This document shows, one piece after another, positions 46,760 to 58,496 of a DNA stretch of 64,000 nt. Source of the stretch: Buxus sempervirens (taxonomy: Eukaryota > Streptophyta > Magnoliopsida > Buxales > Buxaceae); assembly GCA_947561395.2 (NCBI GenBank), contig OX387184.1, positions 39,794,766-39,858,765 on the forward strand, written 5' to 3'. The translations under genes and the position numbers were made by a program. The notes below the pieces were generated by a model, which ran no database searches, was not told the origin of the DNA, and saw only the letters and a list, made by a program, of their open reading frames with translations. Position 1 is the stretch's first letter, and each line of letters opens with the position of its first letter.

Positions 46760-48735
46760 TATAGGAATTTTGTCCTTGAAATTCAAAACAACACACAATT
46801 AAAGTAAATAAACACATTCCTCAATCTAAAAATAGATATGGGTTCTTCATCCTCTTAGTCTCTGGTTCCCACGTTGATTCAGCTTCACCATGATTTTTCT
46901 ATTGCACTTTCACTAAGGAGATGGCCTTCCTCATCATTATATGCTCCCTTCGATCTAGAATTCGAACGGGAATCTCCATATATGTTGCATCTTCCCTCAT
47001 TGACACTGATTGCCAATCTATCACATGTGTAGATTTAGGAATGTATTTCTTTAACATAGAGATATGAACTACATCATGCATAGAAGACAATTGTACAGGC
47101 AATTTTACCCTATAAGTTCTCTCTCCAACCTACTCTAAAAGTTGGAACGGTCTTACAGATCTAGGAGGCAACTTTTCTTTCTTTCCAAACTTGAAAAATC
47201 CTTTCATAGCTGAAACTTTCAAGAATACTTAGTCTCCAACATCAAACTCCAATTGCCTTCTTCGTTGATTTGCATAACTCTTTTGACGGCTTTTTGTTAT
47301 CGTCAACCTATCCTAATGAACTTGATCTTTTTAGTAGTCTCCTTTAGCAAGTGAGGACCCAACGTAGCACTTTCTCCTACTTTAGCCCAATATATTGGAG
47401 ATCTAGAAGGCCTACTATATAAAGCCTCAAAAGGTGCCATGCTAATGCTTGATAGCTATTGTTATAGGCAAACTCAATAAATGGTAGATGGCAATCCCAT
47501 CTCCCCTTGAAGTCCAATATACATGCTCTCAGCATGTCCTTCAAGAATTGATTAACCATTTCTGTCTTTACATCAATCTCAGGATGGTATGAAGTACTAT
47601 ACTCCACCTTGTTTCCATGGCCTTATGCAAACTTCTCCAAAATTCAGATGTGAAATGAGTGTCTTGGTCTGAAACAGTAGATACATGTACTCCATGTAAT
47701 TGGACTATCTCATTCACATACTTGTCCTAGTTTGTTCATGGTGTCTGTGTGCTTAATTGATGAAAAGTGCCCCAGACTTGGTCAATTTGTCCACAATCAC
47801 TCAACTAGTATCATGACCACCTTAGGTTTTGGGCAATCCCAAGATGAAATTCATCTTTGTCTCACTTCCATTTTCCTATAGGCAATGGCTGTAATAATCG
47901 TGCTGGTCTTTGGTACTTGGCCTTCACCTGTTGGCACACCGCACATCTGGCCACAAACTCTGCCACATCTCGTTTCATACCCTTCTGCCAATACACTCTC
48001 ATATTTCTGTATGTCCTTTTTTCACCAGGGTGAACTGTATATCTTGATTTATGTGTTTCAATCATAATCTCTTCCTTTAAACCAAACCACCTTCCCTTGG
48101 AACACACAATCTGCCTTTGTATTTTATGCCATCATCTGAGTGCACTGCCCAATCTGCCTTAGACTCATTTGTTCCTAATGCTAGCAATTCTATATCCTCC
48201 TTTTGGTCTTCTATGATCCTCATTATCAACCTAGGTTGTATACTCAATATAGACAAAAACACATGAGACAATTGCTCTACTGGTTCCAATTACAATTTAG
48301 TCATAGCCTCCATCAAGTTTTCCTCTTGTGCTACCAAGCAAGATAAGTTTTTTCTAGGTTTTCTACTCAAGGCATCTGCAACCTCATTTGTTTTTCCTAG
48401 ATGATATTGTAATGTGAAATTATAATCCTTTACTAACTCCATCCACCTACATTACCTCAAATTCAACTCCCTCTGTGAGAAAATATATTTCAACCTCTTC
48501 TAATCTCAAAACAACTCAAAAATTTTCTCCATAAAGATAGTTGTCTCCAAAGCTTCAAGCAAAAACCACAGCGGTCAATTTTAAGTCATATGTAGGATGA
48601 TTGAGTTCATGTGGCTTCAATTGTTGCAATGCATAAGCTACTACCCTTCCATGCTGCATCTATACGCAACCCAATCCTTGCAATGAGGCATCTGTATAGA
48701 CTATGAAATCTCTTCCAATAATAGGTAATGTCAAG
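46760..48735 (-). pseudogene. gypsy pol: RNase H and integrase, broken
   Basis: The integrase zinc-binding domain lies at about 47862-48107 (HKSRYTVHPGEKRTYRNMR, then CAVCQQVKAKYQRPA). The core is at 47377-47607 (YSTSYHPEIDVKTEMVNQFL, WDCHLPFIEFAYNNSYQA). The C-terminal region is at 46899-47102 (VVHISMLKKYIP, PVRILDRREHIM). An RNase H tail is in 48077-48620. Frameshifts separate the pieces, and the catalytic core is incomplete upstream of YSTSYHP. It is not functional. Confidence 0.85.
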
Positions 48736-48739
48736 ATAG

Positions 48740-49200
48740 GTGCCGTGGACAATCTAGACTAGTAATAAATCTCGCATCTTGAATCTTATTTGATGTGTCC
48801 ACTGATCGAAAAAATATATCCTTGCCTCTGAAATGTATTATGAAGTTGATGATGGATATTTTAGTGGGAGTAGTTCGATAATAACATATAACAGTTACCA
48901 CAAACTACTCCCAGTGAGGTTGTAATGTGGCAATGAAATCTCTCATCTCCCTTTCCTCCTTATGACTCCTGAATCACATCAATCATATTATTAAACTGCA
49001 ATGATGATACTGGACTTGCTAGAATATGATTGAATGTAAAGAATTTGAATATAAACTTATTCATCTTCTCTTTGACTTATTCCTTGCTCTAGACACCTTT
49101 GAATTTTTTTTGCTTGGAACCTAATGATCAACACAAAGAGTGCTTTGTAGGATAATCCGGTATCCTCATGTTGTGTGAATGCCCCAGCTCCTATAAATTT
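48740..49200 (-). pseudogene. hAT transposase DUF659 fragment
   Basis: Minus-strand text ISIINFIIHFRGKDIFFRSV followed by DTSNKIQDA lies near 48770-48850, preceded by a block with LQPHW..FVVTVICYY. It corresponds to the same part of the transposase at 16451-18698 (NFMVYCKGRVVFLRSVDASD). No TIRs are seen. It is a truncated third hAT copy. Confidence 0.6.
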
Positions 49201-50088
49201 TTTTTACAATTTTGAAATTGATTTATGTTATTTTATATATTTTTTATTAACAGTTTATGTTAATATAATCGTCTAAATTTAAAATTACTTTTTGTTATCT
49301 TTCAAACATTTTTATTATATTTATATTAATTTTTTTTGTTGATTTTCCCTTTTTATTTTTATTTTATTATTATTATACAATTTTATTATTTAAATTATTT
49401 TTAAATTTACAATTATAATCAAAATATATTATTCAATTAATTTCATAATAATTAATATAATAAAAGAAAAATTCCTGGCATCATGCCATGGAAAACACTG
49501 GATATGACTGTCCCTGTAGCTTCTTAAATCCTCAAAGATGAAATCTTTGCGATGATCTTGTAAAAGCTAGTAGTTAAGCTAATGGGATGAAAATCCTTTA
49601 TTATAACTACACCCTTACATATCTGAATAAGGCTTTAAGAAGATAGCATTAGTAATTTTGTTAACTATTCTATGGGAATGAAATTCCTTAAACTGCTACG
49701 AGACCCTTCTCACAGTATCCCAGAAGTCCTGGAAAAAAATATTAGTTTAATATTGGTAATTTTTTTTTTCGAAATATTAATTTCTTAAATTGGTTTCTAT
49801 GCTTTTACTAATTTACAAAAGTGGGTTGCACTAACAGGTCCTTCGGTGAGTTATTTTGGCAATAAAATAGCAGTCAACTTTCTGTACCTTTATATTTAAA
49901 AGATGTTTGCCCATGATTCACGGTTGCGTTTGTAACATACAGTTATTCATTTTTTGATTTGAAGCAGGCCTTCGAGAAGAGAGTTTCTCTATTCTAGTTA
50001 CACAACCAGAGATCAATAACTCATTATATGTACTGGGAGAATGAGATTGATATACAGTGACCTGACTTAATCTATTTGGTTTTCCTAG
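49201..50088 (+). other. AT-rich sequence before the Smr coding start
   Basis: The part from 49201 to about 49460 is extremely AT-rich. Closer to the gene, GAAGCAG|GCC at 49968 is a possible acceptor for a second 5'UTR exon, and TTTTCCTAG directly precedes the start codon. Which acceptor is used cannot be told from sequence. Confidence 0.45.
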
Positions 50089-50876
50089 ATGAAGAGCTCT
50101 GCCACGCTTTCAAGTTCAAAAATGTCATGGGCAAGGGGTAGATCTTCTGGTTGGGCTGCCTTTGATTTCAAACAGCGGCAAGGACATGGTCTGGAAGTTG
50201 AATTTGAGAATGATTCCTACCCACCATTGCCAAATACAGCATCTCTAGGTCCATCTGATGGCTTGGTGACAAATAGTGGTCCATTGGGGAAGTCTTTCTC
50301 ATCATTGCTCCAACCACCTATGAACTTCATTGCTTGCAGGGATAAAAGTGATTGCAAAAGTCAAATACAAACTGAAAATTCTGTTAGGAAGCTTGGCATT
50401 AAGATTGTTGAAGAAAGCAATTCACCTGTTGATAAGCTGAAAAAACTCCATGGATGGGCAAATGACAGTTTGATTGATGATATTTTGGAAGCTGTAAATA
50501 ATGATGTTGACCAGGCCTCTGATTTATTGAAGGCAATGTCCTTTTCTGACTATTCTGAAGATAGTAAGGTAACAAAAGTAGCAGATCTGAGCATTACTTC
50601 TGAGAATTGCCCTCATGATAGCAATACTTTACGGGAGAGTGAATGTGATCCTTTGCAATGCACAGCAGAACTTGTGGAACAGAGTCATATCCTTAATTGT
50701 CTCTATGGACAGAAAAAAGAGGCAACAGATAAAGGTGTTTCCTCTGAAATAAAGCTATCTGATGGTGGTGCATGTGCACAACCTTTTTTGGGGCTGATGG
50801 CTGTGCCTGTTGAGCCAGAATGGGAAGAAGATGATGTTTATTTGATCCACCGGAAAGATGCACTGAGGATGATCAG
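50089..50876 (+). CDS. Smr gene coding exon 1
   Basis: The exon runs from the ATG after TTTTCCTAG to ATGATCAG|GTATGT. It covers the N-terminal region and the CUE-like domain, and the last Arg codon is split. Confidence 0.9.
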
Positions 50877-53261
50877 GTATGTAGTCTGCAAAGGTTCCAT
50901 GAAGTCGCATTTTATAGTGTGATTTCCATGTGAAATTCAGTGTAAGAATTGTCCTATTGTAACTAGTTTGACTTCAACATTGTTTTTGTTGAACAGGTCA
51001 GCATCTCAGCATTCAAGAGCAGCTACAAATGCCTTTCTAAGAGGTGACCATTATTCCGCCCAACAACTCTCATTGAAAGCTCAGGAAGAGCAGAAGGCTG
51101 CTGAAAGCTTGAATGCTAAGGCAGCCAAGGAAATTCTTGGTATCAGGAATAACAAAAATGATTATTGGAAATTGGACTTGCATGGACTCCACGCAGCTGA
51201 AGCTGTCAAAGCCCTACATGAGCATCTACAAAAGATTGAAAGGCAGATTCCTTGTCGTCATTCAGTGTCCCCTAAAAGAGTCAGGACCAAAGCGGAGAAT
51301 TTATGTTCTCAGTCTCTTGACTCTGTTAGTTGCAGGGATGTGGAGGTGATAGAGAAGCAACAAACCTTATCTAGGCAGAGGCGTATGGTATTAGAAGTCA
51401 TAACAGGTAAAATCTTGTGCTGTGCATATGTGTACACATAAATACATAAAATACATGTTGTAAATACATTCGTTATCTATGCATTCATGTATATGTATTT
51501 GCCATTCACCAGTTTCTGATGGATCTAAAACTAGCTATGATTTACTATAAAGATGATGATCTTGTGGAGTTTAAATTTCATTTCACTCATTTATGAAGTT
51601 CAGAATTCAACAACAAAATACATTACCCAAACTTGTTAGTGTTGATAACACAAATTTGTTCCCCCATCCTGATCTGTTGAAAGCAATATGTTTAGTTCAA
51701 TTATGTGTATCTGGTTCTTTTTGGATTGGCTCCTTTAAAGTTCTTTTTGGTCTTCTCTTTGTCCTCTTAAATCCTCAAATATGGATTCCCTTGCACCTTT
51801 TTCAAAACATCTTCATAGGTCTTTGCTTACATGCTAAATCATCTTAATCTACCTTTTATTTTATTTTATTCCCAATTTGGGCAACATACAAATACTTTTG
51901 GATTTGTTTATTCTTCATCAATACCCACACATGGTTATGGTGAATTTTTTTTTTTGAGTATATAGCTGTATTTATAATCTATTTTTTTTTTCATTTTCTA
52001 ACAAAATTTTTAGCAGACTAAATTTCAAATGAGCCATCATTTTGGATAGTATTGTTGTTTGGCATGATACAATAAAAATTCCAAAGGTTATATACATCAC
52101 CAGATCACCTTAAACCAAAAACACCACCACACCCACCCCACCGCACCTCACACATCCACCCCTCCTCGTCTTCCCTGAAACGGAAAAGAAAAACTGAGTT
52201 ATAGTCCTTTTTATCATGTTCATTGAAACTGTACTTCAATGGGATCTATACGGAGTTATGGTCCTTCTGTTCATGCTAATACTCATGCATACTCAACTGT
52301 ACAATCTTTGTTAGGTAGATGTATACATTTGATTAATAATTAATGGGATATTTGTGCAGAATAGGATTGATTGACGACTTGTTTGATTCATCAAAAAAAA
52401 AAAAAAAATGATTGATCACTTGTTTGAATGGGATTTCATTAGCTGTTTTCAACTTGCTTTATAAATGATAGATTCAGCTGGATCATGTAAATGTAGAAAG
52501 TATTTGACTCAACCTAATGCCATCAGCCACCCCTTTATGCAACTGCAAGTGTATCCACCTTTCTACAGTCATGTACAATGGAGCTTACATTTTGACACAA
52601 TCAGTGGTCACTATGTAGCTACTAAGGACATTTCATTTATTCTATTTGAAACATGTCTAAGGCAGTCAGTTTTATGGATATCTATTTGATCCGGTTGACA
52701 TTAGAATACTTTGACACTGAATGGGTGGTCAGATAACAGGCTGGAAAATGAATGCTCATTTATGATACTACATCCAGAGGTCATCCTGATTTCTGCTTTT
52801 TTTATGGAGAAACATGACATAGGCATATCCAAATTAGCTGCCATAATAGATTCTGAGGCATTTTGAGAGTTGAATTTTTGTTTTTTTCAACCTTTGATGA
52901 ATTTATACATCTGCTCAACTTTAACTTCTTTTTTACAGGAACAGGTAATCATAGCCGAGGACAAGCAGCACTCCCTGCAGTTGTAAGAAGTTTCCTTGTT
53001 GAGAACAGGTAATCTTTGTTACCCTTCCTTACAATGGAAAAAAATGAATTTATTGGAAGTGAGATCAGAAATCGTTCCTTGTGCAGAGAACATTAAACTT
53101 ATTTCCTTCCTTACAACCCAGTGATGTATTTACAAAAGTGTGAGTTCATTTATTCCAAACAAGGGAAGATAGGCAGGCAGACGCACTCAAGAGCAACCGA
53201 AAGATGAATTTGTGAAACTGGAAACTATGCATGTATATGTATATGTATATGAGTATGTGTA

Positions 53262-53324
<63 letters not shown>

Positions 53325-53916
53325 TCCTTGTGAATATCATAGAAGGAACCTTCCTTATTTGCACCCAAATATATCTACACATGGCATTTGTTTGGGTCTA
53401 TGAGAAAATCCATCCAATGTTTTTTTGTTTTGTTAGTCCCAACACAAAGGAATCAGCCTGAATATACACTCCTAGTTGTTGGATTGGGCCTTTGAATTTT
53501 GAGCTTTGCCATTTCTTGTAGTCTAGTGCTCCAGGATGATAGTATAGTACTTTTAACGTGATTAATAAGTCAAAACATCACCCGGATGGCTCAAGTGTCC
53601 AATAAGGATTTCTTTTAATGGTGGATGTGGCAACAAACATTAGATGTTTTTTTTTTCTTGTTGGGCCTAGTCTTATGTCTAGATATTAAGGTTCAAATAC
53701 AGAAGGTTTCTTACACAAGAATCATAGGGAAATTGTGCGGTGTGTATATGTATGTAATGTATATATCTTTGTTATATAGGTTATCGTTTGATAATATGGT
53801 ATGATATGTGAGTATTGAGATTCTTACACCATTAAATTCAATCTTGTTGCAGATACCATTTTGATGAACCGAGACCTGGGGTAATTACAGTTTGGCCCAA
53901 GTTTCGCCCTGGTTGA
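50089..53916 (+). CDS. CUE-like / DUF1771 / Smr domain protein (443 aa, 4 coding exons)
   Basis: The exons are 50089-50876, 50997-51406, 52939-53008 and 53853-53916; phases join perfectly and TGA is at 53914. The N-terminus is MSWARGRSSGWAAFD-like. A CUE-like ubiquitin-binding-type helix bundle lies at residues 112-152 (DKLKKLHGWANDSLIDDILE..DQASDLLKAM). DUF1771 spans about 264-316 (SASQHSRAATNAFLRGDHYS). The Smr domain starts at LDLHGLH (322-328), with its TGTGNHSRG glycine loop near 399-407 and the ending VITVWPKFRPG. Smr domains bind or cut nucleic acids in MutS2-like and RNA-linked proteins; in plant CUE-Smr proteins the substrate is not settled. Similar Arabidopsis proteins exist (At5g23520 type, from memory). 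A TAG sits in frame just before the ATG, so if the exon extends upstream the start cannot be earlier. Methionine 12 is a possible second start. It looks intact. Confidence 0.9.
50997..51406 (+). CDS. Smr gene coding exon 2
   Basis: The acceptor is GAACAG and the donor is ATAACAG|GTAAAA. It encodes DUF1771 and most of the Smr domain, with a Cys/Ser-rich insertion between them and the glycine loop. Confidence 0.9.
51407..52938 (+). other. Smr gene intron 2
   Basis: A CA-rich patch (CACCACCACACCCACCCC, about 52120), an A run (52394-52408) and T-rich DNA are visible. No transposon ends or coding similarity are recognised. Confidence 0.6.
52939..53008 (+). CDS. Smr gene coding exon 3
   Basis: The acceptor is TTTTACAG and the donor is GAACAG|GTAATC. 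Its 70 nt carry TGNHSRGQAALPAVVRSFL, the Smr glycine loop and following helix. Confidence 0.9.
53009..53852 (+). other. Smr gene intron 3, with microsatellite
   Basis: It contains the compound microsatellite at 53264-53325. Short frames across it translate only as repeats. Confidence 0.6.
53264..53325 (+). repeat. (TG)n(GA)n microsatellite
   Basis: ATGTATGTGTGTG extends into about 19 GT units and then a GA run. Confidence 0.9.
53853..53916 (+). CDS. Smr gene coding exon 4
   Basis: The acceptor is TTGCAG. The exon reads YHFDEPRPGVITVWPKFRPG and TGA, the usual end of an Smr domain. Confidence 0.9.
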
Positions 53917-53963
53917 ATGCCGGAGTATGTAATGCTTTAATTGTTCATATTCCTTTTATACTA

Positions 53964-53969
53964 AATAAA
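53964..53969 (+). terminator. poly(A) signal AATAAA of the Smr gene
   Basis: A canonical hexamer lies 48 nt after the stop, preceded by T-rich sequence. Confidence 0.6.
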
Positions 53970-54704
53970 GTTATCTTTATTTCTTTAGCATCCTGATCTT
54001 GGGACCATTTCCTCGCTTTACATTATACTCAGATCGATTTTCTGTTTATTCTACCTGTTTGTAACTTTTCAGAGCATTATCTAAATGATTTTGTGTTATA
54101 TCATGGACTAACAATGGTAACAACATTGTGTTATAGTCAGTGGATTATACTGGATAACATGTAGGAATTGATTATGAGTTATCGGTTTTTGAAAGCCCAG
54201 ATGGAGTGACTAGGAAGTCCACCAATCTTTTCAGTTTAGTTGTCACCACTGACCTGTGTTATGCATGCTTGTCAAGAGCTAGTAAGTTCTTATACTAAAG
54301 CTCCCCAACTCGTCGTAGTGAATTGGTTGCTTCTCATCTTACCTAGTTACGAAGTCATGCAAAGCTTAGTCAATTGGATGAGTGTCAAGATCGGTGAGTT
54401 TTTAGACACTGGTTAGTATCATGGTTTAGGTCATCAAAGTTTTCGACCGGAAAATTGTTTCCAAGGCATTAAAAAGTGATCTGGATAGATATCCGGTTAA
54501 ACTATTGGAAGATAAGAAATGGTAGAGGTGGGAAAGCTGTAGCTTTCATAACACCACATGAATTAATTTGAGATCCTTTTCATCCCTCTCATGTATAACA
54601 TGACTAAAGTTGAGGACCTTCCATTGGCAAGGTATAAAAACTAGGCCCAATATTTTTATATTTTAAATATTATAAAATGGCCAACAACTTAAAGCAATTG
54701 CCCC
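53970..54704. other. intergenic, nothing recognised
   Basis: No coding or repeat structure stands out between the Smr gene and the next MITE. Confidence 0.5.
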
Positions 54705-55176
54705 CAAAAAATTTGAAAAAAAAGTCACTTTTTCAGCCTGAATATATGAAAACGGCCCATAAAAGATCTCATTTGGAGAACTAAGGTTACTTTTCAAAAA
54801 TAATTGAAAGGTAACTTTTCAAAAACAAAATTAAAAAAAAAAAAAAAAGTGTCATTTTACCTCGCTATTTGGAGTATGAGTGTAGCCTACTTGGAATATG
54901 AACACATTTTATGTGTGATACAAGCGCATCTTACGTGGGACAAGAACACATCAAATACATGTGACACGAGTGTATCATACGATCGTATCCCACGTATAAT
55001 GCGTTTACATCCCAAGTAGGTTGTTGTTGTATCTCACGTAATTATAGTAAAGTTACCTTATAGTTCAAAAAAATTTTATTTTTTAAGTGAACCTTTTCTA
55101 AAAAGAAGTTTTTTGATGGACTATTCTTACATTTTTATATATACTAACCAAAAGTGGCCCTTTCTCACAATTTTTC
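54705..55176. mobile_element. diverged relative of the 450-bp MULE-type MITE
   Basis: The left part (GTCACTTTTTCAGCC..ATATGAAAACGGCCCA) and the right part (CCAAAAGTGGCCCTTTCTCACAATTTTTC) correspond to the ends of 41757-42206. The centre shares ACAAGCGCATCTTACGTGGG with the ACAAGCGTATTCTACGTGGG of the other copy. TIRs are worn and no target duplication is clear. Confidence 0.7.
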
Positions 55177-56192
55177 TATTTTTTTTTTATAATAGTTGAA
55201 TATTAATGTAGTTGGATTTTTTCGGACTTATTGTTTGCCCCTCCTAAGCTAATTTTTTGGCTCCGCCCCTGGCTGGTAGGGCTTAGTACCAGCCTGAACC
55301 AGTATTGGTGGTGTGGTACTTTTTTTTTTTTGATAATTAATGATGTATATTTTAAGAAAATAAAAGGTAATTACCAATGTTTATGATTCCTCTTTTGCCC
55401 ACCTTCCCAAAAAACACCCTATAAGCTCCCTATACAACTGTAAGTATACACTCTTCCGTGTACGAAACCCCCAAAATCCCTGACAAATATATGCCCCCCC
55501 AAAAGTATATATGGGTAATCAACACATAAACCAGCAAACTCCTCTGAGATGGGATTGTCAGAACCCCAATTTTGGGGGTTCAAAGGGGGTTTAAATGCAA
55601 GAAACAGTAATAGGGACTTTTTGAAATAAAAGTTGGAAAAGGGAAAAATGAAAATTTTAAAATTAATTTTTTACCCTGAACTTTTTAAAATATCAAAAAG
55701 GGAATAAATTTTTTAAATTTACAAAAAACTACTCTTAGTTCTCAACGAATAGACTCTTTCCTTGTTTGTTCGTGGGTTGCTGTTTTGGCAACTAAAATCA
55801 AAGAAAATCATCTAAAAATGAATCCCATGTTTAAAGAATGTGATTGAGAGAAGATTAGAAGATTTCCTTAATTGATTTTGGCAGTTTTTCAATTTCCAGA
55901 AACTTTCAATCAATTGCTGCAACAGCTAATAAAACCAGTTCTCTTCCAAATCTTTGGCTCTCTCCCTCCTCTTTCTTCTCTCTTAGATTAGAATCTTCCA
56001 AAATGCTAGAGATTTTTCTTTCTTTGCTGTAGCTCTCCCTCTCTCTCTCTCTCATCCGTGAGCAACGATCCCCTTTAAAACAAGAGTTTCTTTCAATCTT
56101 GGAAGGACGATCTTCTGCTACCACAGGCCCTTGACGACAGAAATCTCTCTCATTCTCACAAGCCTCTCTTCTCTGCCTCTCTTTCTCTCTCA
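55177..56192. other. intergenic, CT-rich to the right
   Basis: Includes a T run (55320-55331), a block with CCCCAATTTTGGGGGTTCAAA (palindromic CCCCAATTTTGGGG near 55563), and a CT-rich stretch at 55950-56190 that continues beyond the solo LTR at 58228. It may be a leader of a gene not otherwise visible. Confidence 0.4.
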
Positions 56193-56787
56193 GTCTTTGT
56201 CACGCCCCGAGTACTAAGCCTTAATAAATACATAGGCTCGTAACCCAAGGCATGACCTCGCTCGTAAGCCAACAACAGTCTTAAGACAAATGTGCGAATC
56301 AGATTAAAACCAATAATAAAAATTCAAAGATTCTAAATAACATCCCATAATGAAAATCGTCGAAGTACCATAATAAAATTCCTACTAAACTTTTCTACGT
56401 AATTGATATCTCAATAAAATCCCATCACTACAAGAGTGTTCAGACCCACCTATCAAAATAAAACTAGTAACGTAAGAGGAAGGTCGTTCACTGTCCTTTT
56501 GGTTCTGTGTTCCTCTCAGGACCTGAAAGCAATTAGTAGGAGTGAGTACGACGACTCAGTAGATGGAGCTATTTCTCTCCTTATAACAAGATTCACAACA
56601 AAAATATAACAATTAATCTTTGTATTTAGTATCTAGCAAGTATATAGAGGCATGCAGAAATCAGTATTATCACTAAAAATCTCATTACATCTCATGTGCT
56701 ACAGTCATTGTTTTCAGAATTCACATATCTCATATGCAAGTATTATATATACAATCAATCACACAATTGGAGGTTCTTCTACATCAA

Positions 56788-56935
56788 CGGGTCTTTTTCC
56801 CCCCTGCTACCCTGCTACATTTCACAAGTCTCATGGGTCCTTTTCCCCCGCTACCCTGCCAGACTTCATAAATCACAAGGGTCCTTCTCCCCCTGCTACC
56901 CTGCTAGACTTTATAAGTCCCGATGATCAACATTG
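56788..56935 (+). repeat. about 50-bp minisatellite, three copies, in the solo LTR
   Basis: (G)GGTCCTT(T/C)(T/C)CCCCC.GCTACCCTGC.A(G/C)A followed by CATAA(G/A)TC repeats three times; the three reading frames give similar Ser/Pro-rich nonsense peptides. Confidence 0.8.
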
Positions 56936-57299
56936 AATGACAAGTAGATTCAAAAGAAACAATTCCCTAAACGCTAAATATTTTTTTATACATGGCCTTA
57001 AGTAGTTAAATAAACCAGGAATGATCTCCTCTTTTCCCCCAAACCCGAAATTCACGCAAGTTCTCTGTCTTTCAGGTTCTTTTTGTTTTCTTAAATTCAA
57101 AGCATTCAAATAATAGTTCATAATCCCTAAATTTAATTATTTATGTAATCAATGTTTTAGTACTTTTCTCCAACCCAAAGTAAAATAATCGAACCCCTTT
57201 TTCTTCCCTTAAACAAACTATTTAAGAATCAATATGCAGCACCAAATAAAAATTTAATTGTATTTAAGAAATAAGCCTGACCTCATTCTCACAAAAGGT

Positions 57300-57612
57300 G
57301 AACTTAAATATAAAAATTGATTCTATTTAACAACTAGTCAAGACATCTTTTCCAATCTCTGTTCTGTATTTGAAATTAAATATAAGACTTGATTCTATTT
57401 AACAAATAGTCAAGACATCTTTTCCAATCTCTGTTATGTATTTGAAATTAAATATAAGACTTGATTCTATTTAACAAATAGTCAAGACATCTTTTCCAAT
57501 CTCTGCAAATAGTCGAGACACCTTTTTCATTGAAGGAACAGACAAGCTTCTGTATCTGAAATTAAATATACAACTTGATTCTATTTAACAATTAGTTAAG
57601 ACACCTTTTTCA
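57300..57612 (+). repeat. 72-bp minisatellite, four copies, in the solo LTR
   Basis: The unit AAATATAAGACTTGATTCTA..AACAAATAGTCAAGACATC..CCAATCTCTGTTCTGTATTTGAAATT is repeated with few changes. The last copy follows a short partial unit. Confidence 0.85.
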
Positions 57613-58222
57613 ATGAACGAACAGAAAGGGGCGGACGTCCCTTTCCATTCTCTCTCTATCTTCCCAAGAGAAAATGACACTCTCATCTGTGGACCCTCAT
57701 CTCTACGGTCTCTCTCTCTTTTTCACCAAAAAAAGAAATCAGGCATCACAAGTAACTTCCTTTCTCTCTCTCTTTTGCACCAAATCAGAAATCAAGCATC
57801 ACGAATCACTTTATCAACACAACAGACACATTGCAACAAAACAAACATAATCTACATGTACTTTGCAACAGAACACACATAGCAAATCAAGTCATAAACA
57901 GTAGAATAGCAGCACCTACCTGGCTTCTTTTGCTTTTAGTAGACCCAACAAAAACAAAGCTCAACGTCAAAGCCCCCCTCTGTCGTCAAGTACAAACCCC
58001 AAATCAGTTTTGCTAAAAGAAACTAATAAGATAACCCTAATCCTCATTTATACATATGAAGTAAAATGTCTTTAATACCCTTTAATCATAATCAAAATAC
58101 CCATCTAGTCCTTAGGGTGTGAGATTTAAATCTCAACACTCCAATTTACTATCCACTCAGATTTTTGACTAACCAATGGGGTGAAGCCCAGTCAATGTTG
58201 AAAAGTTGACCGGGTCCTTACA

Positions 58223-58496
58223 GTCTTGCAATCGCACCCTCTCTCTCTTGCTGATTCTTCTCTTTGTCGCACCCTTTTAGACACACGCTCTCTCTTTGTG
58301 TCGCAGACCTCTCACTTCTGGCACCCTCTTGCAAAGATCCTTCCATCCTTTGAGCAGACTTCTCTCGCCAGCAATCGATCACTGTTTCTGAACAAGAGAA
58401 CTGCAAAGTGAATTTCTGCTTCTTCTACACAAGTTGTCTTCTTGTTCGGTCCTAGTCTAGCTTTCATTTTCCAAATTCAGAACCATTAAAGACTAA
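58223..58496 (+). other. CT-rich leader-like sequence between two insertions
   Basis: It reads as continuation of 55950-56192 and goes on at 59627-59665 up to ATCAG|GTATTC. This could be a 5'UTR exon split by two transposons, but no coding exon of such a gene is found before 64000. Confidence 0.35.

Larger units (their letters stand above)
44484..48735 (-). mobile_element. Ty3/gypsy retrotransposon 3' half (pol end and 3' LTR)
   Basis: Reading leftward on the minus strand the order is RNase H (about 48500-48700), integrase zinc finger, integrase core, integrase C-terminus, a purine tract AAGGTAGGTAGG (46761-46750), then the LTR (46410-44484). A small hAT-like MITE lies between the purine tract and the LTR. 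Gag, protease, most of RT and the 5' LTR are gone; the right edge runs into a hAT fragment. The protein types are those of Tekay/Del-type chromoviruses. Confidence 0.8.
56198..58222. mobile_element. solo LTR (Ty3/gypsy-like), 2025 bp
   Basis: It begins TGTCACGCCCCGAG, ends GACCGGGTCCTTACA, and is flanked by GTCTT at 56193-56197 and 58223-58227, an exact 5-bp duplication. No internal domain is present. It shares blocks with the LTR at 44484-46410. It holds two internal minisatellites. The CT-rich host sequence reads continuously across it once the LTR is removed. Confidence 0.85.

Noticed and set aside
53146..53403. Frames with Val-Cys or Thr-His dipeptide runs
   Set aside because: They are translations of the (TG)n(GA)n microsatellite.
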